The notes under the pieces were generated by a model. It was not told the origin of the DNA. It searched no databases and saw only the letters and a list, made by a program, of their open reading frames with translations. From assembly GCF_000282475.1 (NCBI RefSeq), contig NZ_AKJF01000109.1, forward strand, positions 1 through 64,000: a stretch of 64,000 bases of DNA, given 5' to 3'. Shown here piece by piece: positions 25,147-34,000 of this stretch. The stretch's first letter is position 1. Every line of letters begins with the position of its first letter. The DNA comes from Pseudomonas sp. GM78. Lineage in GTDB: Bacteria; Pseudomonadota; Gammaproteobacteria; Pseudomonadales; Pseudomonadaceae. The position numbers and the translations under genes are program-made.

Positions 25147-26163
25147 ATGTTCCAACAATGGCTTCGGCCTGTGATGGCTCTGGCTGCACTCAGTTGTTTG
25201 CCTGCGCTTGCCGAACCGGTATTCCAGGACCCGTTGGATACGCCCGCGATGCATAGCGTTCTGGCCACGTCGGCGCCACTCAATGCGGTGGCCAGGGCCG
25301 GTGATCGACTGGTGGCGGTCGGGTTGCGCGGGGTGATTCTGTACAGCGACGATCAAGGTACGTCCTGGGCGCAAGCCGAATCTCCCAGCAGTGTGGACCT
25401 GACTTCTGTTTATTTCGTGAACGCCCTGCAAGGCTGGGCGGTGGGGCATCAGGGTTTAGTGCTGCACAGCACGGACGGTGGCCGTACCTGGCTACGTCAG
25501 CTCGACAGCCTGCGCATTGGCGCACTGTTGAACCAACACTCAAACCGTGAAGCAGGTCAGGTGCCAACCGAGGGCAGTACGGATTTCCCTCTGCTGGACG
25601 TCTGGTTTGAAGATGCACTGCATGGTTTCGTCATTGGTGCGTTCAACCTTGTTTTCTACACCGAGGACGGCGGGCAAAACTGGAGCCCGTGGTCGGCGCA
25701 CATGGACAACCCGCAGGGGTTGCATCTGTACGCCATTCGCCCAGCGGGCGACACGTTGTTCGTGGCGGGTGAGCAAGGGTTGCTGCTGCGATTGAATCGT
25801 AAAAAACAACGCTTTGAAGCGCTACCCACGCCTTACAACGGCAGTTACTTCAACCTGATTGGTACTCCGCAACTGATCCTGGCGATCGGCCTGCGCGGCA
25901 ACGCCTACCGCAGCACCGACAAGGGGCAGACCTGGCAAAAGGTTAATACCGGCCTGGCGGCGAGCCTGGCCAGCGGCACAGTCCGCGCCGACGGTTCGAT
26001 TGCCTTGGTCAGCCTGGCAGGGGATGTGCTGGTCAGTGATGACCAGGCGCAGTCCTTCAAACGCCTGAAAGTCGAGCGGTCCGCGCCCTTTTTTGGCGTG
26101 GCCGATATGGGCTCGGCCGGGCTTAGCCTGGTCGGCATGCGTGGCGTACGCGTAGCCCGATAA
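25147..26163 (+). CDS. YCF48-like beta-propeller exported protein
   Basis: This 338-residue periplasmic protein has a signal peptide (LRPVMALAALSCLPALA) and repeated propeller blades of the BNR/YCF48 type: GVILYSDDQGTSWAQ, GLVLHSTDGGRTWLRQ, NLVFYTEDGGQNWSPW and GNAYRSTDKGQTWQKV. The Ser/Asp-x-Asp-x-Gly-x-Thr-Trp box in each blade is the defining motif. YCF48 itself helps photosystem II assembly in cyanobacteria. In proteobacteria the homologues sit beside MMPL transporters and have no proven role, and an assembly or ligand-presenting role is a guess. The MMPL gene follows after 20 bp. ATG 25147 has CGAGGA upstream. Confidence 0.88.
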   Translation: MFQQWLRPVMALAALSCLPALAEPVFQDPLDTPAMHSVLATSAPLNAVARAGDRLVAVGLRGVILYSDDQGTSWAQAESPSSVDLTSVYFVNALQGWAVGHQGLVLHSTDGGRTWLRQLDSLRIGALLNQHSNREAGQVPTEGSTDFPLLDVWFEDALHGFVIGAFNLVFYTEDGGQNWSPWSAHMDNPQGLHLYAIRPAGDTLFVAGEQGLLLRLNRKKQRFEALPTPYNGSYFNLIGTPQLILAIGLRGNAYRSTDKGQTWQKVNTGLAASLASGTVRADGSIALVSLAGDVLVSDDQAQSFKRLKVERSAPFFGVADMGSAGLSLVGMRGVRVAR

Positions 26164-26183
26164 CAAGAAAAACGGAGACTGCT

Positions 26184-28640
26184 GTGGTTACTGGCAAGAA
26201 CACCCTTGATGACATGCCTGTCGTGCAACGCCTCGACGATTTCAACACCCATTCCGGTAACCGGCTCGAACGGTTGATCTTCAACTACCGTTGGGCAGTG
26301 ATTGTATTTTGCGCCGTGATCAGCCTTGTGCTGGCGTATTCGGCAACGCGGCTGGTGCTCAATGCCAGCTTCGAAAAAACCATCCCGCAAAGTCATTCCT
26401 ACGTTCAAAACTATCTGGAGCACCGCAGCGAGCTGCGGGGCCTGGGCAACGCCATCCGCATCGTGGTCGAAAATCCACAGGGCGATATTTTCGATCCGCA
26501 TTATCTGGCGACCCTGCGCAAAATCAATGACGATCTGTTCCTGACCCCAGGCGTCGACCGCGCCTGGGTCAAGTCGTTGTGGATGCCGGCGGTGCGGTGG
26601 AACGAAGTCACTGAGGAAGGCTATTCGGGTGGTCCGGTGATGCCGGACTACTACGATGGCTCGGCCGCCAGCATCGACAGCCTGCGACAGAACATCGCCC
26701 GCGCGCAGCTGCAGGGCAACCTGGTGGCGGGCGATTTCAAGTCGAGCATGATTTTCCTGCCATTATTAGATAGGGATCCGGGCACTGGCCAGTCGCTGGA
26801 TTACCGGCAGTTCTCCCGCGACCTGGAAAACCTGCGGGCCAAATACGAGCAGGGCGCGGAGACCGGCACGGTGCCGGTGCGCCTGCACATTGTCGGCTTC
26901 GCCAAAGTCATGGGCGAGCTGCTCGATGGCGTGCTCAAGGTCATGAGTTATTTTGCCGCTGCGGCGCTGATTGCTGCCCTGATCATCTACGGCTATACGC
27001 GTTGCGTGCGCAGCACCGTGCTGGTGCTGAGCTGTTCGTTGATCGCCGTGCTCTGGCAATTGGGCCTGGTGCAGGCCCTGGGTTACGAACTCGATCCCTA
27101 CTCGATTCTGGTGCCGTTTCTGATCTTTGCCATCGGCGTATCCCACGGTGCACAAAAGATGAACGGCATCATGCAGGACATAGGCCGTGGCACCCATAAA
27201 CTGGTCGCCGCGCGCTATACCTTCCGCCGACTCTTTCTCGCCGGCTTGACCGCGCTGCTCGCGGATGCCGTGGGTTTCGCCGTTCTGATCTTCGTTGACA
27301 TCCCGGTGATCAAGGACCTGGCGATCACCGCCAGTATCGGTGTCGCGGTGTTGGTGTTCACCAACCTGATCCTGTTGCCGGTCATGCTGTCCTACTTCGG
27401 CGTGCGGTCTGCTGCGGCGCGGCGCGTATTGCGGCGCGAGGGTCGCGAATCGACGGTCTGGGCGCTGTTGGAGCGTTTTACCACCCGCCGCTGGGCCATC
27501 GTGACCATCGTGCTGTGGTTCGGCGTGGCCACGGTCGGCTTCGTCATCAGCCATCATTTGAAGATCGGCGACCTCGACCCCGGCGCACCCGAGCTGCGCC
27601 GGGATTCGCGCTACAACCTCGATAACGGCTACATCACCGATCACTACACGCTGTCCAGCGATCAGTTCGCGATCATCGTCAAGGCAGGCCCGGATGGTTG
27701 CCTCAAATACCCGACCATGATCGATATCGACCGACTCAGCTGGATGTTACAGAACACCCCTGGCGTTCAAACCACCAGTTCCTTCGCCGATGCCGCCCGG
27801 CGCATCACGGCGGGTTCTTTTGAGGGCAACAACAAGTGGCTGACTATTTCGCCGGTTCAGAACCTGCTCAACTACGCCGCGCGCTCCGCAGCGGCGAACA
27901 ATCCTGATTTGTTCAACGAGGACTGCTCGGTGATCCCGGTGGTGGCTTATCTGACCGACCACAAGGCGGTGACCCTGGATGGCGTGGTCAAGGCCAGCGA
28001 GGAATTTGCCGCGGCACACAACAGCAACGACCGTCAGTTCCTGTTGGCCGCCGGGAGCGCCGGCATTGAAGCGGCCACCAACATCGTGGTCCGGGAGGCC
28101 AACCGCAGCATGCTGTTTTTCGTCTATGGCGCAGTCATCGTGCTTTGCTATGTGGCCTTTCGCAGCTGGCGAGCGGTGATCGTGGCGGTGGTGCCGCTGG
28201 TGATTACCTCGATCCTGTGCGAGGCGCTGATGGTGATTCTCGGCATGGGCGTGAAGGTGGCCACGCTTCCGGTCATCGCATTGGGCGTGGGCATTGGCGT
28301 CGACTACGCGCTGTATCTGCTCAGCGTGCAGCTGGGGCAACAACGGGCGGGTGCGACCTTGCGCGAAGCCTATCGGCATTCGGTGGATTTCACCGGCAGG
28401 GTGGTGGCATTGGTGGGCCTTACCCTGGCTGCGGGGGTTGTGACCTGGGCCTGGTCGCCGATCAAGTTCCAGGCTGACATGGGCATTCTGCTGACCTTCA
28501 TGTTCGTGCTGAACATGGTGGGGGCCTTGGTGTTGATTCCGGCGATGTCGTATTTCCTGTTGCCGGATACCCGGTTTCATAAGGTTAGTCCGGTAAAGAA
28601 CACGACTGGCTCGAAGGTTGAACAGAGCGCGTTGGTCTGA
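26184..28640 (+). CDS. MMPL/RND-family transporter
   Basis: This is an 818-residue inner-membrane transporter. One membrane helix (WAVIVFCAVISLVLAYSATRLVL) precedes a large periplasmic loop. A five-to-six helix bundle with a sterol-sensing-like pattern follows (YFAAAALIAALIIYG through LPVMLSYFG), and the pattern repeats after a second loop (MLFFVYGAVIVLCYVAF to NMVGALVLIPAMSYF). This duplicated topology is the RND/MMPL plan. The gene starts at GTG 26184 behind CGGAGA; AACAAGAA at 26162-26169 matches the Hfq/Crc motif. With DUF1302, DUF1329 and YCF48 it forms a four-gene envelope module that likely moves a hydrophobic substrate, but direction of transport cannot be inferred. Confidence 0.92.
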   Translation: MVTGKNTLDDMPVVQRLDDFNTHSGNRLERLIFNYRWAVIVFCAVISLVLAYSATRLVLNASFEKTIPQSHSYVQNYLEHRSELRGLGNAIRIVVENPQGDIFDPHYLATLRKINDDLFLTPGVDRAWVKSLWMPAVRWNEVTEEGYSGGPVMPDYYDGSAASIDSLRQNIARAQLQGNLVAGDFKSSMIFLPLLDRDPGTGQSLDYRQFSRDLENLRAKYEQGAETGTVPVRLHIVGFAKVMGELLDGVLKVMSYFAAAALIAALIIYGYTRCVRSTVLVLSCSLIAVLWQLGLVQALGYELDPYSILVPFLIFAIGVSHGAQKMNGIMQDIGRGTHKLVAARYTFRRLFLAGLTALLADAVGFAVLIFVDIPVIKDLAITASIGVAVLVFTNLILLPVMLSYFGVRSAAARRVLRREGRESTVWALLERFTTRRWAIVTIVLWFGVATVGFVISHHLKIGDLDPGAPELRRDSRYNLDNGYITDHYTLSSDQFAIIVKAGPDGCLKYPTMIDIDRLSWMLQNTPGVQTTSSFADAARRITAGSFEGNNKWLTISPVQNLLNYAARSAAANNPDLFNEDCSVIPVVAYLTDHKAVTLDGVVKASEEFAAAHNSNDRQFLLAAGSAGIEAATNIVVREANRSMLFFVYGAVIVLCYVAFRSWRAVIVAVVPLVITSILCEALMVILGMGVKVATLPVIALGVGIGVDYALYLLSVQLGQQRAGATLREAYRHSVDFTGRVVALVGLTLAAGVVTWAWSPIKFQADMGILLTFMFVLNMVGALVLIPAMSYFLLPDTRFHKVSPVKNTTGSKVEQSALV

Positions 28641-28676
28641 ACTTCTGGAAAACAATGAAAACAAGAGGAGAGTTCG

Positions 28677-30341
28677 ATGAATACACGGCGTGAATTTTTG
28701 CTGGGCAGCTTTACCGTTCTAGCGGCCGCGGTCGCGCTACCGTTGCTCCCCGGTGCAAGGGTGTTCGCGCAGTCCGCGATCCCACACATGCCTGGGCTCA
28801 ACCCGTTCCTGGCAAAAGGCGCGTTTCCCATTTCACACAGCAACCCTGGGGCAACCGAGGCAGTGCCGCACGCTGGGCCGACCAAGGGGCGGCAGCTAAC
28901 CGCGGCTGACGTGAAGACAATTCCCAATGTCTTCACCTCCCATCCGACTGTCAAGAACGTCGGTGGCCAGCGGATCATCATCGCATCGGGCGTCGACGGT
29001 ATTCGCAAGATCCTGGCGACCGGCGACGCCTTTGAACTGATCGATTTCATTGCTTATCCGGGGCATGAGGACTATGTGGCGAAAGCCACGCCCGCCGCCA
29101 TCGAAGCCGCCCTTGAGAAAGCCGATGCGGCCTACCGGGAGAAGGACGATACCGCCATCATGGCCCTGTCCGGACCGATGTCGGACATTGGCTTCAACCG
29201 GCGGCAAATAGCCGGGGGCGCTTACAACATGATCGACAAGGATGGTTTCCACTACGCGCCGTCCGGCGGGTTGACGATCGTCAAATCCACTGACGACAAC
29301 CAGCCACGGGGCAAGCTGCGAATAGTGAAATCCAAGGATCTGGCTGCAGACGTACCTGCTGAGCTGAAAGCCAGCGTGACCTACATCGTCGGCATCACCA
29401 TGAGCTATGCGGGGGATGTGATAGTGGCCGCCCACGGTGCAGTGTTCCTGCTTGACCGCGAGCTGGAGTTCAAAGCCCTGCTGCCGATTCCCGGCGAGGC
29501 TATTGAGAACAGTATTTGCGCGGATGAAAAGGGCATCTATGTCGTCACATCCAGGCGAATGCTCAAGGTTGTATGGACCGGTACCAAGCTTTCGTTCGAC
29601 GAAACGGACGGCGGCTGGCAGTCGCCCTACAACACCATGAGCCCGGAAAAGGCGAAAGCCGCGGGCGCCCTGACGGTATCCGGTGGTTCGGGCACTACGC
29701 CTTCGCTGATGGGGTTTGGTGACGATCCGGACAAGCTCGTGGTTATTTCTGATGCCGATCCCGAGGGCGCACAGGTCGTAGCCTTCTGGCGCGATGAGAT
29801 ACCGGCCGATTTCAAGCAGCAACCCGGCACCCAATCGCGCCGTATCGCGGGCCAGATCAGGACCGATATTTCCAAGGTCACGATTGAACCCTCGTTCTCG
29901 GTACTTGGTTATGGGGTCGTGGTGCAGAACGGCGCCTATCCGCAACCCGTCCCCGACATCTGGAGCAACGCCTTCACTGCCGGTGTCACCCGGCCTGCGC
30001 CACAGGGCATACAAAAATTCACCTGGAACACTCAGACGCGAGCATTCGAGAAAAACTGGATCAATCAGGAAGTCGATAACACGGACGTGATGGTGCCCGT
30101 CATTGCCGCCGCCAATCGCATGATTTATCTGGCAAGCAAAAAGGATGGTATCTACGAATACCTCGGCGTCGATTGGGACACTGGCGAGACCAAAGCGCGC
30201 TGGCCGTTCCCCGACGACAGCCGCAAGTGGAACGCCTGGGGCGGCATCACAGCGCTGCTGGAAGACGGCGATCTGTTGATAGCCGGTGTATTCGCTATCA
30301 AGCGAGTCAACATCGGCGGTAATGGGCAATCGATCGCATAA
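28677..30341 (+). CDS. Tat-exported protein of unknown function (beta-propeller-like)
   Basis: This 554-residue protein begins MNTRREFLLGSFTVLAAAVALPLLPGARVFAQ, a textbook twin-arginine signal (T-R-R-x-F-L) with a hydrophobic core, so it should be exported folded. The mature part alternates beta-strand segments such as GDVIVAAHGAVFLLDRE, GIYVVTSRRMLKVVW and LLIAGVFAIKRVNIGG, reminiscent of PQQ/quinoprotein-type propellers. I do not see a definite cofactor motif. It starts at ATG 28677 behind AGAGGAGAG and lies 36 bp after the MMPL gene, so it is likely the last gene of the envelope operon. Tat export suggests a bound cofactor or complex folding, but I cannot name an enzyme activity. Confidence 0.75.
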   Translation: MNTRREFLLGSFTVLAAAVALPLLPGARVFAQSAIPHMPGLNPFLAKGAFPISHSNPGATEAVPHAGPTKGRQLTAADVKTIPNVFTSHPTVKNVGGQRIIIASGVDGIRKILATGDAFELIDFIAYPGHEDYVAKATPAAIEAALEKADAAYREKDDTAIMALSGPMSDIGFNRRQIAGGAYNMIDKDGFHYAPSGGLTIVKSTDDNQPRGKLRIVKSKDLAADVPAELKASVTYIVGITMSYAGDVIVAAHGAVFLLDRELEFKALLPIPGEAIENSICADEKGIYVVTSRRMLKVVWTGTKLSFDETDGGWQSPYNTMSPEKAKAAGALTVSGGSGTTPSLMGFGDDPDKLVVISDADPEGAQVVAFWRDEIPADFKQQPGTQSRRIAGQIRTDISKVTIEPSFSVLGYGVVVQNGAYPQPVPDIWSNAFTAGVTRPAPQGIQKFTWNTQTRAFEKNWINQEVDNTDVMVPVIAAANRMIYLASKKDGIYEYLGVDWDTGETKARWPFPDDSRKWNAWGGITALLEDGDLLIAGVFAIKRVNIGGNGQSIA

Positions 30342-30355
30342 GGAAGGAAATCAAT

Positions 30356-30385
30356 GTACCGGGCAACTGAAGCATCGCCCGGTAC
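30356..30385 (+). terminator. Hairpin after Tat-exported protein
   Basis: GTACCGGGC (30356-30364) pairs exactly with GCCCGGTAC (30377-30385), 15 bp after the stop at 30341. There is no clean T-run. Confidence 0.5.
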
Positions 30386-30404
30386 ATGATGTTCACCGTG
30401 ACAC

Positions 30405-30629
30405 TCAACACGACATCGCGTAGACAGGACGCGCAGCGACGTCCTTTGAAATCCTCCTCAACGATTCGGCCTCGTTCAACAACACCTCAATGATCCCGAG
30501 CACATTTTTACCCTCCGCAAGCGTCAGTTGATGAACGATACCCATCAAATCGAATGCGCAGTTTTTGTTGAGTGAAGCCGATCTGATGAGCTTCAGTTGC
30601 AGTTGTTGACTTTGAAGCAAGGCGTCCAT
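30405..30629 (-). CDS. Small hypothetical protein (second of pair)
   Basis: This 74-residue protein (MDALLQSQQLQLKLIRSASL...) is mostly helical, with no signal peptide or membrane segment. It is preceded by GAGGAAA, which overlaps the end of the upstream small gene; only 3 bp separate that stop from this ATG. The tight pairing, the ribosome site and the upstream dyad at 30955 shared with the autotransporter promoter support a real gene. I do not recognise a family. Partners of some surface-adhesin or toxin-antitoxin modules have this size, but nothing specific is visible. Confidence 0.5.
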   Translation of the reverse strand: MDALLQSQQLQLKLIRSASLNKNCAFDLMGIVHQLTLAEGKNVLGIIEVLLNEAESLRRISKDVAARPVYAMSC

Positions 30630-30632
30630 CGA

Positions 30633-30830
30633 TCATTTCCTCGTTAACGCGCCATAGGTTGTAGCCGTCTGGTTGTGCATCTGCACCACCCAGGCGAGGT
30701 TCTTTTCCTCTTCCTCTTCCACAGCTCGGGCAAGCGCCTCGCTGGCGCTACGCCGGCTCGCTCTCGTCGAGCTTGCTGCGCAGAAACTGCGACGGCGGTT
30801 GTGCCGGATCACTCGAACAAAAGGGTTCAT
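30633..30830 (-). CDS. Small basic hypothetical protein (first of pair)
   Basis: This 65-residue protein has a strongly basic N-terminal half (VRVIRHNRRRSF...STRASRRSASEA) followed by an acidic EEEEEK run and a short helical tail. There are no known motifs. ATG 30830 has AGAGAT upstream, like the autotransporter start. It is followed within 3 bp by the 74-residue gene. The long gap to 30955 contains the CTGTAG...CTACA dyad also present before the autotransporter, which suggests common control. It could still be a chance frame; codon usage has not been tested. Confidence 0.42.
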   Translation of the reverse strand: MNPFVRVIRHNRRRSFCAASSTRASRRSASEALARAVEEEEEKNLAWVVQMHNQTATTYGALTRK

Positions 30831-30954
30831 GGTTTATCTCTGCGAAGGGGGCGGTGACGGCCTGAGAATTCAGGAAGATGCGCCCCTTTACCTGATGTTT
30901 GAACCATGTTCTCACTCAGCGGTGGCAGCGAGGTATCGGGGAATCACGAAAGTG

Positions 30955-30973
30955 CTGTAGTGCAATAACTACA
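30955..30973 (-). promoter_or_regulatory. Dyad box upstream of small-protein operon
   Basis: CTGTAGTGCAATAACTACA matches the box at 35042-35060 in 17 of 19 positions and in the same orientation relative to the downstream minus-strand gene. It lies 125 bp before the ATG at 30830. It is a candidate binding site for the response regulator encoded at 35076-36779. Confidence 0.5.
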
Positions 30974-30978
30974 AAAAC

Positions 30979-31003
30979 GAGCCCCGATACTGGATCGGGG
31001 CTC
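30979..31003 (-). terminator. Autotransporter gene terminator
   Basis: GAGCCCCGAT (30979-30988) and ATCGGGGCTC (30994-31003) form a perfect 10-bp stem. Read on the minus strand, it is followed by GTTTTTG, as expected of an intrinsic terminator just past the stop at 31012. Confidence 0.88.
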
Positions 31004-31011
31004 GCGTCAGT

Positions 31012-34000
31012 TCAGAACTTGACCTTGATGCCAAGGATGCCTTCGTAGCTTCGGCTATCGCCTTCGAAAGCCTTCTGGTACCCCACCGACCCGGTCACGG
31101 AAGTGCGGTCGTTGATCTGGTAGTCGACACCGAGGTTGAGTTCACCCCAGGTACCGCGCATGTCATTGGTGAAGGGTACGTATCCGGCGGCCGAGGAGAA
31201 TTCGGTTTTCGGCTGGCCCTTGAACTCATGCCAGACGCTTGGGCGCACCCAGGCGTTGATGCGTTGCAGCTCGCCTTTGTCGTCTTCACGGAACCAGTCC
31301 TTGTCGACCCGCACGCCCAGGCGGCCAGTCAGCGAGTCGACATCGTTGAAACGGACCTCGGCAGCACCGTCTTGGGCATTCTTGATGTTGGACTTCGAGT
31401 AGACCACTTGCGCCTGGGGTTCGATGTACATCTCCTTGTCGGCGTCGAGGATGAACGGCCGGCCGACTTCCACCGAAGCGGTCACGCCATGGCCACGGGT
31501 TTTCAGCTTGTCCGCGTCGCCGGGTTTGGCCTCGGCTTTGAACCGGTGCAACTGCAATACGCTGTCGACGTAGCTGCCCGTCGGGGTGTAGTGGGTCCAG
31601 TAGCCACCCAGACTGATGGCGCGCAGGCCATCAGAGCCGGCGAACTTGCCATCCGTACGATCGACGCTGCCGTCGATGCTGCCGATGCCAAGGGACAGGC
31701 CAGCCTGATTGGTGCGACCAAAGGCGTCCTCGCTGTGATAGAGGTCGATACCGACCTGGAAGGCGCGCACCGAGTAGTCGTGGTTGAAGCTGGCAGAGGA
31801 ATCCTTGCCGTTGCTGTAGATCACTCGACCCCAACCCAGCGATGGGCCGGCAGTGCGTTCGTCTTCGTAGAGCAACGGGTCGACGGTGGCCCGGCGGCGT
31901 TCTTCGCCAACCCGTTCGTGCAGCGTGTCGACCATGGCCCGGCTGTAGTGCAGCGCCATGGCCGGGATGCCTTGGTACAGCGATGTTTCGGCGCGGTAGT
32001 TGGGCGCCTGTGGAAATACCGGCGCAGGGGAGACCGGCACCTCAGGATCAGTGGGTGTAATCGGATTTACAGGATCGGTCGGTATGATCGGATTTACCGG
32101 GTCAGTCGGTACGTCCCTGGTCGAGCGCAGATACCAGGCCTGTTCGTTGCTGTCGTCCTGGCTGGCGCGGTGCAGGGTGTACTCGTATGGGCCGGCCTTG
32201 ACCTGGCTGAGCAGACGAAATGCTTCAGGTTGGGTGGTACCGCCGTTGACCGCATCGACCACCATGATGCCGTTGCCTGTGGTCAATGCACCGGCGCCGC
32301 CGGCGTTCTTGATCTGCAGGTTGGTGCTGCCGCTGGCCTGGCCACCGTCCACCACCAGCCGATCCGAGGGCGAGCCGTCATCGAACAGATAAGTGTTCAG
32401 AGCAATGGTGCCATTTTCGCCGTGATAGTTGTTCACGGTCAGTTGTTTGAAGGTGTTGCCCACGGGTGCACTGAAGTCGATCAGGCTGGCGTTGTTGCGC
32501 AGGTGGCTCAGGTTCGAAGGCCCTGTGAGTTGCCATATGCTGATATCACGCAGGGTCACATCGGACTGACTGCCCGCGGCCGTGGTGGCCGCGCCACTCA
32601 CGACCGAGCCGGAGAGGTCGATGTGCGCGTTGCCGGCGGCGGTCGGCGAGGCCGCCGTGTCGAGCCACAGGCGGCTGCCGCCAACGCTTGAGTCAGTCAA
32701 TTGCAGGGAGGCGGGTCCACGAGTGCTGATGGTGCCGCCATCGATGTTGCGCAGAATGCCGTTGTTGACGCTGGCTTGCGGCGTATAAAAATCGCTGCCG
32801 CTTAGCGCCAGGGCTGCCGAGCCTGCACCCGAGGCGCTCAGGGTGACGCGGTCGGCATCGATGCGTGCATCGTTTTCCGCCATTGCCGCGTGTGCTTTTG
32901 CGCCGGAGGTGGTCGTGCTGACATTTTCAAGGGCAATGACACTGGGAACGCCTGCGGTAAATTCACCGTTGCTCAGGCTGTACGCACCATGAGCGCTGGC
33001 GCCGGTGGTGTTGATCACGCTGTTGGTAGCGGCCAGCACACCACCGTTGACGGCATTCAGGCCTGGGGCATTGCTGCCGCTTGTGGAAACTGAAGCGTTG
33101 TTGAGTGTCAGGGTCGCCTTGCGTTCGCCGTGCGCCACGCTGTCTTGCTTGACCATGGCACCGGCCGCGCTGGCGCCGAAGGTGCGGACATTGACATTGT
33201 CGGCAAACAGACCCGCGACAATATGGTCCCCTGGCCATTCGACCAGCGAATACAAACCGTGGGCCGATTGGCCTTCAGTCGTGACCGACAGATTGTTCAG
33301 ATAGGCCATACTGCCGTCATCCACGCCGACACCATGGGCCATGCGACCAAAGGTGTGGACGGCGGTACCGTCGGCCCACAACGTAGTGGGTTTGCTGGCG
33401 TCCCCGCTGGGTTTCAAGGCGATCCCGATGGCGCGGGTACCCGCGAGCAGATCCGCGTCGCCATGGGTGGTCACCGAGCCGCCTTCCAGCCGAGCATGCG
33501 CGCCGGTACTGAGCACCAGGCCTTCCGACTCACCTTTACCGAACGTCTCGATTTGCATATTGCGGGCGTTCAATGTGCTTGGCGGCAGGCCAGCATCCTG
33601 AACGACGCCATTGATGCGCACGCCTTGGGTGTTGTCCTTGAGTGCGGTGATCGAGCTATTGGTGACGTTCACTTCAGCCTGGGATTGAGCCAGGATGCCG
33701 TGCGCGCCGGCTTTCTCGGAAACAATTTCCGACTGGTCCAGGGTGAATCTGGCCCCGGCATCGTTAACGTTCACGCCCTTGCTGCCATTCCAGACATCTT
33801 CCTTGATGGTCAAACGGCTGTCGGACAGGCTGGCTGCAGCACCGCCACTGACCACCACACCGTGGGAGAGCCCGTTGACCGTACCGCCGGCCAGTCCGTG
33901 CATGACGATATCGGTGTTTTCCACGTCGATGTTCGAACCGGCGCCTTTGGCGAACAGGCCGTACATGCCGGCACCGGTGACATCCAGCGTGCTGTGTGCA

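Noticed and set aside
28896-30329. 477-codon minus-strand frame across the Tat-exported gene
   Set aside because: The plus strand has a perfect Tat signal, ribosome site and operon context; the antisense frame has none.
31228-32691. 487-codon plus-strand frame across the autotransporter barrel
   Set aside because: It is antisense to a full autotransporter domain and lacks a ribosome site or known motifs.
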